This document shows, in pieces, positions 1 to 11,740 of a stretch of 64,000 nt of DNA; within the stretch, counting starts at the first letter, position 1; every line of letters starts with the position of its first letter. The DNA is from Siphonodentalium dalli (taxonomy: Eukaryota; Mollusca; Scaphopoda; Gadilida; Siphonodentaliidae). The notes below the pieces were generated by a model. It searched no databases and was not told where the DNA came from. It saw only the letters and a program-made list of their open reading frames with translations. The stretch is from contig CP136069.1 in NCBI GenBank assembly GCA_032622095.1, forward strand, positions 72,377,319 to 72,441,318, in the 5' to 3' direction. The position numbers were made by a program, and so were the translations under genes.

Positions 1-102
1 TTCCCATTCCTTCATATGCAGGGATACAAATCAGTAGAGGATGTCACCCCCTCCAGGAATCTTGAATAGCAGATACCAGATGGTGTGAATATTTACTATA
101 CC

Positions 103-250
103 AATAACATGATTTTTGAGGGCGTTTTGGTTTATTAACGGCCCAATAGGAATAATTAACACTCCGATGGCTAATAGGCCCGAGTGCTGTTAATCATTCC
201 TGGAGGGCCGTTAATAAACCATGGCGAACGCCGGACAAAATCATGTTATT
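103..250. mobile_element. Palindromic MITE
   Basis: An inverted repeat of about 60 bp per arm. AATAACATGATTTT on the left is mirrored by AAAATCATGTTATT on the right, and GGTTTATTAACGGCCC is mirrored by GGGCCGTTAATAAACC. There is no coding capacity. The shape fits a small non-autonomous DNA transposon; the superfamily is not resolved because the target duplication cannot be separated from the palindrome. Confidence 0.6.
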
Positions 251-299
251 ACTGTTATTACCACTCCGTCCTCGTGTGACCACGTGATTGGTGACTTAA

Positions 300-355
300 C
301 CGGAAGCGGGCGGCGGGCGTTAACGAAAACAAAGCTTCATTAAGCCCGCTTCCGG
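300..355. repeat. GC-rich inverted repeat
   Basis: A perfect 12 bp inverted repeat (CCGGAAGCGGGC / GCCCGCTTCCGG) separated by about 32 bp. It could fold as a hairpin and may be part of the neighbouring MITE-like DNA. No promoter or gene adjoins it. Confidence 0.5.
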
Positions 356-440
356 TCAACTTCGCCTAAAATTATGGAATCTAATCCTGCGGGTAAAATA
401 CTGTTAATCTGTTAGAGAACGCCATCTGAAGTGGTAATAA

Positions 441-922
441 TACCAGTTAATAGAGGGGTGTGAATAAATACCAGTTAATAGAGGGTGTGCATATTTAGTA
501 CCAGTTAATAGAGGGGTGTGAATATTTCAAGTTAATACCAGTTAATAGAGGGGGTGAATGTTTAATATCAGTTAATAGAGGGGTGAATACTTAATACCAG
601 TTAATAGAGCTATAGGGGTGTGCGTATTCAATACCAGTTAATATAGATGGGGTTGAATACTTAATACCAGTTAATAGAGGGGGTGAATACCCAATACCAG
701 TTAATATAGCTATAGGGGTGTGCACATTTAATACCAGTTAAGATAGATGGGATTGAATACTTAATACCAGTTAATAGATGGGGTGAATACTTAATACCAG
801 TTAAGAGAGGGGTCGAATACTTAGTATCAGTTTATAGAGTGGGTTATGCTTAATACCAGTTAATAGAGGGATTGAATACATAATACTAGTTAATAGAGCT
901 AGGGGTGAATACTTAATACCAG
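441..922. repeat. 28-29 bp minisatellite, left part
   Basis: About 17 degenerate tandem units with the core TACCAGTTAATAGAGGGG followed by TGAATACTTAA. Unit length varies by a few bases and some units carry an extra GCTATA. The array continues at 1175-1290 beyond an inserted transposon. Confidence 0.85.
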
Positions 923-1180
923 TTAACCCTTTCATGGCTGGAGCTTGATTCCTGAAATTTTGCGACAACCCTGTGCCAATGCATTCTCTTATATATGCGA
1001 GTCTCCCACAGGGAGCCTAGAATATATAAAGAGAATTAATTGGCCTAACAATATCTACATTGTAAGCCAGTGCATTCTCTTTTATTTGTGAGGCTATGTA
1101 TGGGAGACATATATAAGAGAATACATTGGCACAGGGTCTTTAATGCTGCACCACCGCAGCTCCCATCATTAAAGGGTGAA
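923..1180. mobile_element. TTAA MITE (family A) inside the minisatellite
   Basis: The left end is TTAA-CCCTTTCATG and the right end is CATTAAAGGG, with the last TTAA decayed to TGAA. Two inner hairpins carry the motif TGCATTCTCTTATATATGCG and its mirror. TTAA targets with CCC-starting termini are typical of piggyBac-type elements. The copy splits the minisatellite, so it is younger than the array. Confidence 0.75.
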
Positions 1181-1290
1181 TACTTAATACCAGTTAATAT
1201 AGGTGGGCCAATACTTAAATTAATAGCAGTTAAAAATAGAGGGGTGAGAATATATTATGCCAGTTAGTAGAGGGGTGAATACTTATTAAC
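1181..1290. repeat. 28-29 bp minisatellite, right part
   Basis: Three to four more units of the array seen at 441-922 (CCAGTTAATA...GGGTGAATACTTA), more diverged than the left part. Confidence 0.75.
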
Positions 1291-1870
1291 ATGTCTCAAA
1301 TTACCTGATATTATAAGTTACGGTGTCTCCAGTTGTGTGGTATAGCGTGGCTTAACTAATACATGTTTATTGTATTGGATGATAATCTCAATTTAACCGA
1401 TATTACCGTTATTCAGGCACATTAAAATCCTAACCGTTTCATGCATTTTCCTAGTGTTTCCCTCAATATTGTTTACACCACATAAAGGTTGAAATTGGTG
1501 TATCTCTTTCCTAAGTTTTCTGTATACATATGTATATTAAAGGGTATAAAATAATACCTAAGAGTCAGAAAAAACAGCTAACAGAAACCAGGCAGGTTGG
1601 CGTTGGAACCTTCCAACTGGAACGTACCTTGAGCTTTCGAACTGTTGGAAATTGCCAACATTTTTTACCAAAAGTAGAAAAAATATGCTACTGTTGGTCT
1701 AAAAGTAATCAATCCCCCTCACTATCTATATAATATTGGTCGGAAAATCAAACAATGAGAAGAATTTCAACCTATATGTGTGTAACATTTCCAACTGAGG
1801 TTGTGTCGGCATGAAATGTTCAACTGTTGAAAATTTTGACCAAAGTAGACACCCCCCAAACCCCATTAGT
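1291..1870. other. Intergenic, no gene seen
   Basis: AT-rich DNA without a convincing reading frame. The part from about 1590 (TTCGAACTGTTGGAAATTGC, then GGCATGAAATGTTCAACTG) loosely resembles 17890-18190 inside a Helitron-like element, so it may be an old fragment of that family. Confidence 0.4.
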
Positions 1871-4023
1871 CCAGGATATATTGGTAGACCTTTGCACCCC
1901 CCCCCCCCCCACCAGGTCTCAACTTCACCCTACTAATTTTCTTTCTTAATGTCTCCTCTAATTTTTTTCGGTTGTTAACAAGAAAAAAAAGTGGCCGCAG
2001 AGACTCCAAACAAGATGGCGTCCATCATGGCGGCCATTTGTTTTTATATGCACCAGGTCTCTTTGATCGCCGTTATAGTAAAGATGGTGTCACATGCGGT
2101 CTTGTTTTCCGTTCGATTCGTTATGGTAATATACAACCCTTACAAATTAGCCAAAAATCCGACACAAAAATCCAATATGGCGGCCAAGATGGCCGCCGAA
2201 ATGTGAAAATTTGCTATTTTTCGGACATTTCACCACCTTTCGTGTGTCTGTGGGAAAATATTGGCACGTTGACGCGATTTTATACATTTATACACACGGG
2301 GGCCATAACATACATTCCTTGCTGGATACTTTTGTCCGATATCACGTTTTCCCAAATGCCGGTATAATCCGGTCAGATCCAAATCGACGCTAATAAGGCA
2401 ATGTCTGTTTCGAATCAATGGATGTTATTACTATCATAACAAAACCCATGCGTATATATGTGCAGGAGATAATCGAGCTAGGATTCCTCTTATACCTGAG
2501 TTGAGGAATATTCACCCAAATCCAAGATGGCGGCCAAAATCGCCACCAGAAATAGAAAAATCGCCGAAAATCGCTGACTTTTAACATCAGTGAGAGTTAT
2601 TGTCACGACAACTCCACACCTGCTTACTATTGTGAGTTGTGAACACTGAGGCGAAGAACTGTCCTTACATCACATCCAAATAAAAGTCCCCCAAATCCAA
2701 AATGGCGCCCACAATGGCGGACAAATTTTGAAAAATCACCGAAATTCCCTCATTTTCACATCATTGGACATTATTGTCGAGAAAACTCCACACATGGTGA
2801 CAGTTGAGTTGGAAATACCGAGGTGAAGTAATTACCTTGCATCTATTGAAGGAAATTGTTTTCCAAATCGAAGATGGTGGCCAAAATGGCGTCCGAAATT
2901 TGAAAACAAGCTTACATTCCTTTACTTTCTTACTATGGGCGTTATTGTTACACGAATTCTACCCACAATTACATGTTCATATGGAACATTGATACGAAGT
3001 ATTCATTTGAGTTTGGCCAACTCTCACAGTCAAGATGGCTGCCAAACTGGCGGCCAGAAATTGAAAAGAAGTCGAAATTGTCACATACTAATTTCAACTT
3101 TTTGTCATAATATCAATATGTATGGATTGGACGAAACGGTACATAAGCCATATATTAGTTCCAACATAGGTCATCGCATTCTGGAAGGATGAAAACCCAC
3201 AATAATCGCGATGTGGCATTTCGAAATCCATTCTCCACTAGGCGCCCATAATGGCCGTAACCGTATATGGGTGCGCCGAATAGTCATATTATGACTTCCA
3301 AGAATCAAAACAACAGTACCTGAGCTTCTGATTTGCCACATTCAGCATTATCTGGATCAGCATCCGTCTCTTCGTCACATTAATCTATCTCGCTCACACC
3401 AACACAGTTTTCTACACTTCTTGGTAGAAGGGTCCCACTAATCGGAATGTTTCATACAACACATATGCCGGTGTCAAGCTCACGTGTTTGTCTCGAAAGC
3501 TGGGAATTCTTATCCTTATTCTTGGCGAGCTTCATTCGTGGTAGCTTATGGTATAATTCAGGTGCTACATATGGGATCTGAGCGTCATCTTGCGTGATAG
3601 ACTAGAAAGGTATGCGGTCGATACGTATACTAGCTTTCAGAAGGACCTCTCTATCTGCGTATTTTTCAGATTTGGTTTTGCCTAATATGGATAACAAAAT
3701 GTACATCTGGTTATCTTCCCATCCAGCCACTTCTCAATATATGGTTCATCAATTCACATATTCACGTACTGACGTAGCCGGACAACTTCTGTATATGGCT
3801 TCGAATTTTGAAAGCCTAACATTTGATGGATGCCTTTCTGCTAAGCCGTAGAAGACCATAATGCATAACATACTCAACTTCTTGACCATGATCATAAGAA
3901 CAGTCCTGGTGGCGTCCAGCAATCGTCTCACCGTACAGATCCAAGCAGATAATAACAATACACGCGGTGCTAGTTTGTGGGCATGTGTCATGATAGTGGA
4001 AATGAAATTGGACCATGACTGCA
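1871..4023 (+). mobile_element. Left arm of 5.7 kb fold-back
   Basis: This arm is the inverted complement of 5486-7577. Matching landmarks: TCCAGGATATATTGGTAGACC and its mirror at 7555-7577; a C run at 1897-1910 against a G run at 7531-7545; AAAAAGTGGCCGCAGAGACT at 1987 against AGTCTCTGCGGCCACTTTTT at 7436; and the CGGTGCTAGTTTGTGG segment near 3967 against its mirror near 5535. From about 2510 to 3070 the arm contains about four degenerate ~170 bp subrepeats, each with AAGATGG(C/T)GGCC. All frames are short and closed. Outer 9 bp flanks do not match, so no target duplication is visible. Confidence 0.85.
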
Positions 4024-4839
4024 CCGCCCCTTCTTTGTGTATGTTTTAGATTCAGACATGATCTCATGTGGCTTTGCTTTCCTTGTATGCTAAGATTGTA
4101 TCTTCCAATCCGTTTGGAAGCCGTTCTTAATCAACTGGACCAGGCGTGTACCACTGGCTACTACTATATAAGCCCCACAAGACTGGGATGTAGTCTTAAG
4201 GACGATGCATTTGATAGTTTATATGTCATACTCACGCTGGGTGGTGGTCGGTATGGTTCAAGAAAGTACAATGCCATCAACACAAGGGTGAAATGTTCAA
4301 CGCGAAGAACATCTAGATGAATGTTACTTTGATGAGATCTTGCATTCAGTTTAACCTACGTTGGGTACACCAAGTGATTTCTTGGTAACATCACCATTCA
4401 AAACCATTGTCCTGCATGATACATATTAACTACTATATTCTAAAGTTATATAATATAAAACTATATGATCATAAAGGTCACGTTCACCAACGTCCACATC
4501 CATTGCCGTCGAGACTATAAATTGTTCTTTAAACACACAGTGAATAAATGCACCACAGTTCCTGACATTTTCTTGAATAATACCGCCCACATACTGACAC
4601 TAACCCTGAGAGAGGATAACAACAACGCATACCTTCATTCCATAAAGACATTATCCTTTAGTCCATCCGACTGTTCTGGGGACGCTATAGGATATTATTA
4701 TCCAGACAAAATTATACGTCTGGTCAAGTTGGTTCAGAACGGCCTTGAAACGGATGTGGAAATACAATCTTACCACACCAAAAACACCAACACGCATGGC
4801 ATTCTATATCTGAAACATGCACCTGGTATTTATTTAACT
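4024..4839. other. Spacer of the fold-back, unrecognised
   Basis: Sequence between the left arm and the LINE fragment with no mirror in the right arm. A frame open from 4465 runs into the LINE fragment, but its first ~125 residues resemble nothing I recognise and have no domain signature. Confidence 0.4.
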
Positions 4840-5483
4840 TATAATATTATAAAAACTGTGGGGATGACTTTTATCCCTAAATCCCTTCATATTCGGTCAT
4901 TTCCAAAACTATACTTAATGGGCAATGAACTTAAGTTCGTGTCCTCATATAAGTATTTCGGACATATACTCAACAACGAATTTTCCGATGATAATGATAT
5001 TATGCGCCAATATCGGTCTATATGCTCACGCTCAAATATGCTTATTAGAAAGTTTTACAAATGTTCGCCTAATGTGAAAATGTATTTATTTAAAATGTTC
5101 GTATCTCCATTATATTGTGCTCATCTTTGGATTAACTATACCAAACGTTGTTATAGAAAACTTACAGTTTGTTATAATAATGCATATAGAAAATTTATGG
5201 GTTATGAGAGATCATGTAGTGCGAGTGGGATGTTTGTAGGTGACAGAATGTGTTCTCTGACAGTGCTGATTCGAAAGAGTGTGTATGGATTTCGTGTGAG
5301 AATTTATAAATCTTTAAACAGTATTTTGAATGCTATTTGTAACTCAGATCTGATCTATCGGTCAAATCTATTCAATCATTGGAATCAACTTCTTTATATT
5401 TAATTTGTAATTATATGTTGTATGTATGACTATATATGGGCATATCTTGCCTGAAATAAATACAATACAATACAATACAATAG
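4840..5483 (+). pseudogene. LINE reverse transcriptase, 3' fragment
   Basis: An open frame (4465-5403, 312 residues) has a second half that matches the end of a non-LTR retrotransposon ORF2. It carries the pattern KTVGM..PKS (about residue 130), LKFVSSYKYFGHIL (156-169) and SDDNDI (174-179). These are followed by the basic CSRSNMLIRKFYKC segment (187-200) and the NNAYRKFMG segment (238-246) usual in molluscan LINEs. The catalytic YADD core is missing, so the fragment is 5'-truncated. The stop is followed by a ~60 bp 3' UTR and an (AATAC)n tail at about 5457-5482, the normal 3' end of such an element. It lies directly beside the right fold-back arm. It is non-functional on its own. The LINE identity is secure; the clade is not. 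Confidence 0.8.
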
Positions 5484-5485
5484 GG

Positions 5486-7577
5486 GTGTATACCGTGGCC
5501 CATTTCATTCCCACTGTCATGGCGCATGTCCACAAACTAGCACCGCTGGGAGCTATTCGACGAGACGACCGTGGGACGTCACACAGTTTGCTTAGGATCA
5601 TGGTCAAGAAGTGTGGGTAGTCGGTACATTATGGTCTTCTCCTTAGCAGATAGGCATCTGTCCAAGGGAATGATACAGCTTGCTACCTTTGAAACACTGC
5701 CGAAGTTGTCCACGTATGCCAATACGTTCGCTAAGTTTGTGAGTTGAACCATCTATTTAGAAGTGACTAGTTAACTGGGAAGTTCGCCAGGTGCACATGT
5801 CGTTATCCCCATGGGGTATGAGAAAGACATACATAGAGATGACCTTCTGTAAGCTTGTATACCTATCGACGATATGTCTTTCTAGTTCAAAATGACGAAC
5901 AAATTCCATATTTAGCAAGTATTTAAAATCTTAAGCTAGACACCGGAAAATTAATTGTTTGAAACGTTATGATTAGAGGGACCCTTCTCCCAGGAAGTGT
6001 TGAATACTTTGTCGGTGTGAGCGACCTAGATTTATCAGGCAAAGAAATGGAAACTGGTCCATATCATTAAGGACGTGGCAAATCGGAATCTGTTATCAGG
6101 TAATTGTTCTAATATGGCTATTCGGCGCACCTACGGTTACGGCCATTATCGGTGCGAAGTGTCGAATGGATTTCGAAATGCCACATCGTGATATTAATTG
6201 TGTGTTTTCGTACTTCCAGAAGGATACGAGCAATGTTATGCGTTTTGATACATTTTAAGTTGAACTAATAGATGGTTTGTGTATAGTTTCGTCCATACAT
6301 ATCGATATTATGACAAAAAGTTGAAATTTGCATGTGAAAATATCGATTTATTTTCAATTTCTGGCCTCCAGTGTAGCTGCCATCTTGACCTTGAGTATCA
6401 ATTGCCAAACTCAAATGAATACTTCATATCAATATTCCATATCAACATGTAATGGTGGGTAGAATTTGCGAAACAATAACGCCCATCGTAAGAAAGTAAA
6501 GGAATGTAGGCGTGTTTTCAAATATCGGTCGCCATTTTGGCCGCCATCTTAGATTTGGAAAACCATTTCTTGCATGGGATGTAAGGTAATTACTGCACCA
6601 CAGTATTTCCAACTCAGCTGTAAGCATGGTGGAGTTGTCTCGACAATAATGCCAATGATGTGAATATGAGGGATTTTCGGTGATTTTTCTAAATATGTCC
6701 GCCATTGTGGGCGCCATTTTGGATTTAGGGGACTCTTATTTGGATGCAATATAAGGACAGTTATTCGACTCGGTGTTCCCAACTCACAATCGTATGCAGG
6801 TGTGGAGTTCTCGTGACAATAACTCTCACTGATGTTAAAATCAGCGATTTTCGGCGATTTTTCTATTTCTGGTGGCCATTTTGGCCGCCATCTTGGATTT
6901 GGATGAATATTCCCCAACTCAGGTAAAAGAAGAGTCCTAGCCCGGGTATCTCCTGCACATATATAATCATGGCTGGTAGTAATAATAGCAATAACACTCA
7001 TTGATTCGAAACAGACATTGCGTTATTAGCGTCGTTTTGGCTTTGACCGGATTATACCGGCATTTGGGAAAACGTGATATCTGACAAAAATGTCCAACAA
7101 GGAATGTATATTATGGTCCCCGTGTATTCGCCAATGATTCTTCTAGACGATAAATTTATAAAATCGCATCAAGATGCCAATATTTTCCCACAGAGACAAA
7201 CGAAATGTGGTAAAATGTCCGAAAAACAGCAAATGTTCACATTTCGGCGGCCATCTTGGCCGCCGTATTTGATTTTTGTGTCGGATTTTTGGCTAATTTG
7301 TAAGGGTTGTATATTACCATAGCGAATCGAACGGAAAACAAGACCGCATGTACCATCATCTATACTATAACGGCGATCATAGAGACCTGGTGCATATACC
7401 AAAATGGCCGCCATGATGGACGCCATCTTGTCTGGAGTCTCTGCGGCCACTTTTTTTTCTTGTTAACAACCGAAAAAAATTAGAGGAGACATTAAGAAAG
7501 AAAATTAGTGTGGTGAAGTTGAGTCCTGGTGGGGGGGGGGGGGGGTGCAGAGGTCTACCAACATCTCCTGGATATGA
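5486..7577 (-). mobile_element. Right arm of 5.7 kb fold-back
   Basis: Mirror image of 1871-4023, diverged by point changes and small indels throughout, so the palindrome is not recent. It holds the same ~170 bp subrepeats with GGCCGCCATCTT blocks around 6360, 6535, 6700 and 6880. Small frames here are mirror copies of frames in the left arm and show no codon constraint. Confidence 0.85.
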
Positions 7578-7760
7578 CAACAACCACAGTTTTTCCTAAT
7601 TGTTTTCCAAGAACTGGGGCAGAAAATGAGGCTACTGTTGAACATTTCTGATTGAAAATCTATCTAATACACTTTTAGTTGAAATAGTTGTAACACCAGA
7701 TTTTCTCGTTGGGAACATGCAAATGTGCCTTAATCAAACAGGTAAGGTTTGCATATAAAT

Positions 7761-7770
7761 GTTGTTGTTT

Positions 7771-7819
<49 letters not shown>
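7761..7819. repeat. (GTT)n microsatellite
   Basis: A nearly pure trinucleotide run of about 59 bp, preceded by non-repetitive AT-rich DNA. Frames through it read as poly-Cys or poly-Gln and are artefacts. Confidence 0.95.
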
Positions 7820-7854
7820 ATGAGGCTGCATAGAGCACCTATAACATCACATCC

Positions 7855-8045
7855 AGGCCTGAATAAGGTGCCGGATATTTGCAGAATGAGATTCCCAGAG
7901 GGTGAATTTCGTGCCCTTATCCCACACAGCGTCCTCATCTGGATACAGATCTAAGTTCCTAGATGGTGAATGTTTTGATGTGCACCCATTGGGAACCTCG
8001 GTTATGCAATGTGTCGTCTGCCAATTTGGGGATATAGAGAACTAG
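7855..8045. mobile_element. hAT-like MITE (family P), fragment
   Basis: Contains GCAGAATGAGATTCCCAGAG, then the family's internal segment (GATGTGCACCCATTGGGAAC...GGGGATATAGA). It is cut at the right, where the next Helitron-like element begins. Confidence 0.6.
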
Positions 8046-8049
8046 ACCA

Positions 8050-9447
8050 AATGAAAGTGTCAATGACACTGTAGCTCAAATTGGGAAGGAGTATAATTTT
8101 TTTCTGAGCAATGAATTAGCATGATAAAGAAGGAAAGTTACAGTAAAGGTCTTGTATTGTGTAAATGAAATTATTTCACCAATAAATGTGTGCAGCAGGG
8201 TGTGCTGATGGATTCAAATTTGAAATCCAAGATGGCTGCTGGCAGCCTTGTTTGATAACGAATTTCGAAATATTCGATGGATCCAGTTTAGAGGTCACCC
8301 CAAAGACCGATATTATATGATTCGATGAGGGATGTATCTAAGAATTTAGTCACGCCAAGAGTAAAATCAAAGATGGCTGCTGGCGGCCATGTGTTTTAAC
8401 GAATTTTGGAAACAATCGATGGCTCCCATTTAGAAGTCACCCTGAAGATCCATAATAAGTTTGGCGATGATCGGATGAGGGATGTGGTATGTATATAGAG
8501 TGTGCCAAAGGATTTAGTCATACAAAGAGTAAAATCCAAGATGGCTGCAATGTTTTTCATCATATATCGTTCAAATTCGATGGCTCCCATCTAGAGGTGG
8601 TCCTAAACATGCCTTCAAATTTTCAAAACAATTCTCCAATAAATGCGGGTTGCAGGCTGTACCGATTATAATAAATTTCGGAAAAGTTTGGTGATGATCG
8701 GATGAGAGATGTGACCTGTGTGGTGTGCCAAAGTAATTAGTCATGAAAAGAGTAAAATCCAAGATGGCTGCTGGAGCCCATGTTTTTATTTATCGAAAAT
8801 ATTTCAAATTTAATAGCTCTCATCTAGAGGTGATGCCTGTAAATTTACAAAACATTTCTTCGATATATGCGGACTACAGGGTGTGCCGATGGATTCAAAT
8901 TTGAAATCCAAGATGGTTGCTAGTGGCCAAGTTTTTAAACAAAATTCTGAAAAATGTATGGCTCCTATCTAGAGGTCACCCTGAAGATCCATATGAAGTT
9001 TGGTGGCAACCAGATGAGGTATATGGTCTGCAGGGTGCATGTGCCAAAGGATTTACTCATGCAAAGAGTAAAATTCAAAATGGCTGTTGTCAGCCATATT
9101 ATTTCATCGAAAATCACTAATATTTTATAGCTCCCATCTAGAAGTTATCCTAAACATGCCTGTAAATTTTCAAACATTTCTCCAATAAATGCAGGCTGCA
9201 GGGTATGCCGATGGATTTAAATTTGAAATCTAATGTGAAAATGGCTGCCAGCGGCCATGTTTTTTAACGAATTTCGGAAAAATCGATGGCTCCCATCTAG
9301 AGGTCACCGCAAAGATCCAAATGAAGTGTGGTGATGATCGGATGAGGGATGCTGCCTGTATGGTGAGCCAAACGAAATTGTCGATGGACGGACGGACGCC
9401 AACCCATGGCAACAGCAGTCAAGCTTGACATTGTCAAGTTGAGCTAA
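8050..9447 (+). mobile_element. Helitron/Helentron-like element H1
   Basis: Non-coding. The 5' end AATGAAAGTGTCAATGACAC contains the hairpin GTGTC-AAT-GACAC. The body is a chain of degenerate repeats of roughly 150-170 bp, each with AAGATGGCTGC...GGCCATGTTT and CTCCCATCTAGAGGT. The 3' end has a GACGGACGGACG microsatellite, the hairpin CTTGAC-ATT-GTCAAG (9424-9438), then TTGAGCTAA and an A run. A hairpin followed by CTRR is the usual 3' terminus of Helitrons, and hairpins at both ends are seen in Helentron-type non-autonomous elements. No Rep/helicase is present, so it would be non-autonomous. Confidence 0.65.
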
Positions 9448-10136
9448 AAAAAAGAAAATAATCTTTGCAAAGAAGTTTCTAAAGAAACTAATCTGATAAT
9501 GAAAGTGTCAATGACACAGTTTCTGAACTTGGAAAGAGAATAATTTCATGTGTTATAGTCAAATGGAGCGATTAGGAATGCGGAAAGATGAAATGTCTAA
9601 GTAATACTAGATTATCAACATGGAGATATATATATATAAAGTAAAATCCAAGTTGGTTGCTGGCGGCTATGTTTTTGAATGGAATTCAAAAACATTTCAT
9701 AGCTTCCATCTAGTAGATCAATATCAAGATTAATATGAAGTTTGGTGATGATCGGCTGAGGGAAGTGGACTGTATGGTGTGCCAAAGGATTTAGTCATGC
9801 AATGAGTAAAATCCAAGATGGCTGCCAGCGGCCATGTTTTATGACCCAAAAAGATCAACACTGTGTCCGCATTTATGTAGAAAACACTACATTGACCCCT
9901 GTCATTACACGAGACTGGTGTGGATTTATGTATATAGGAATGCACACTGTGTGCATCTATGTATATAAAAAAGACTCGTTCCCATCTGCATGTCAATATT
10001 AACATACATACAAATTGCATGATGATCAGGCGAACAGTTCGTCCTGTAGCCCGTGCTAATGGATTTCATTTTGAAATCCAAGATGGCTGCTGGTGGCCAT
10101 GTTTTTTTCGCCGAATGACCCTAAAATGACTCGTTT

Positions 10137-11740
10137 CCTATCTATATCAAGATTGGACTATTGCAAATCGCTTTTCGTGGAAAGTTCCCAAGAACAACTA
10201 ACTCGTCTGCAACGTCTACAGAACTCAGCCGCGAAGATTGTAGCACGTGTTCCGAAATGCACCCACACTTCTCAAATTTTGAAAAACCTACATTGGCTCC
10301 CAGTGCGCACACGAATTGAATTTAAGGACTTTGCTAACCCAATTTTTCCCAAATTTAATGGAGTCCAAAATAAAGGTTTATGTTCACTTTTATTAGTAAT
10401 CACAGTAACCAAACCCATGGATGCAACATTTTAAGAGTATAATTCATGGTAGATTATGTTAGAATTCTCGAAATGTGAAATTTTTAGAAGTTTTAAAAAT
10501 CTATTTTTTCGAACCCAAATTCAACAAACACAAAGATAATATCTTACAAAAAGATATGGGTATGTGTACTGAACACTGTGAAGAATGATGAACAATAAAG
10601 ATATACTCACATTTCTTCAGTTTTATTAGAGTTATGGCTTGGAAGCTGCTGTTTACAAATGGTAGATTTCATTGCTCAGCAAAGCTATTTGGGAACTGAA
10701 TTTGATGGGTCAAGATAATGTTCACTCAAGCCAGTTGGGATTATGACCAGCCAGTGCTGAACCATGAGAGTACTTTATCCTGACCCAGGCTGATTGGTGA
10801 CCTAGTTTCTGGGCTATGGGGTACACCAGATTGGGGATTACACAGTTCTTTTGTCAAGAGATTCACAACACACCACTGTCCACAAATATTAACATTTAAC
10901 TGCTTCCTCACTACAAACGATATCAGGTAACATACTCAATTATTTGTAACAATTGGTTCTTAGTAATTTTATCAAAGAATGCTTGATAAATATGAATATT
11001 ATTTTATTGTTCATCATTCTTCACAGTGTTCAGTAGACATTGCCATATTTTTTTCTTTGATATGGACTTTGTGTTTATTGATTTTGGGTTCGAAAAAATA
11101 GATTTTAAAAACCTCTATAAATTTCACATTTAGTATTTCTAACATATTCCACCATGAATAATACTCTTAAGATGTTGCATTCATGTGTTTGGTTACTGTG
11201 ATTACTAACACAAGTGAATATAGACCTTTATTTTGACTCCATCAAATTTGGGGGAAATTTGGTTAGCAAAGTCCTTAAGTTATCAACGTTCAGCTATCAT
11301 TACTTTCATTCCTCTGCTCCAGCATACATCTCGGATCTTCTTACATTGTATGCACCAGGGTGTGATAACCTACGTTCCAAGGAAAAACAGCATCTGGCTG
11401 TTCCCGTGGGTGACTATAAGAGCGTCGTATGTTCACACATGCTGCACCAAGTGTTTGGAACTCCATCCCTCTCGATATCCGTCGTTCGCATATTCTCTTG
11501 ACATCTTCAAGCAACGACTTAAGACGCACGTCTTCAAGATTTACCCGCACACAACTAGCCGTACTAGATAGTGACATTGCATCATGCTCCGTATCCATAT
11601 ATTAATTTTGCTTGTGTGTGATTGTATATCTTCTGATGTTTGTACATGTATATAACCTGCATATAGAGCCACAAGCGCTTCGAGCTGCACCAGGGATGAA
11701 GCGCTATATAAATGATATATATTATTATATTATGTCAATG
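10137..11740 (+). pseudogene. L2/CR1-like LINE fragment, split by a TTAA element
   Basis: The first part (10137-10325) encodes the C-terminal signature SRLDYCKSLF, LTRLQRLQNSAAKIV and LHWLPV.TRIEFK of L2/CR1-type reverse transcriptases. The reading frame stops at an inserted element and resumes in the same frame after it (from 11276, with SAPAYISDLLT at about 11316-11348). Two frameshifts follow: the WNSIPLDIRR segment is in another frame near 11455, and the LDIFKQRLKTH segment is shifted again near 11500. The 3' region ends with AGCGCTTCGAGC...GCGCTATATAAATGATATAT and a TTA-rich tail (11665-11740), the usual end of this LINE group. It is 5'-truncated and dead. It lies in the Helitron-like H2 and was copied with it. 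Confidence 0.85.
10322..11278. mobile_element. TTAA-flanked element with ~270 bp inverted repeats, copy 1
   Basis: TTAA at 10322-10325 and 11275-11278 flank termini GGACTTTGCTAACC / GGTTAGCAAAGTCC. The inverted repeats continue inward for about 270 bp, to TGAACACTGTGAAGAATGATGAACAATAAA on the left and its mirror on the right (given in part: GAACACTGTGAAG / CTTCACAGTGTTC). The ~370 bp centre is unique and has no long frame. Removing the insert and one TTAA rejoins the LINE frame exactly, which fixes both ends. TTAA duplication fits piggyBac-type or Kolobok-type transposition; the element is non-autonomous. Confidence 0.85.

Noticed and set aside
7675-7954. Poly-Gln (minus) and poly-Cys (plus) reading frames
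   Set aside because: They are translations of the (GTT)n microsatellite at 7761-7819 with unrelated flanks and no protein signature.
11341-11598. 85-residue minus-strand frame duplicated at 22378-22635
   Set aside because: Antisense to the LINE fragment; the duplication is explained by the 4.37 kb tandem duplication.
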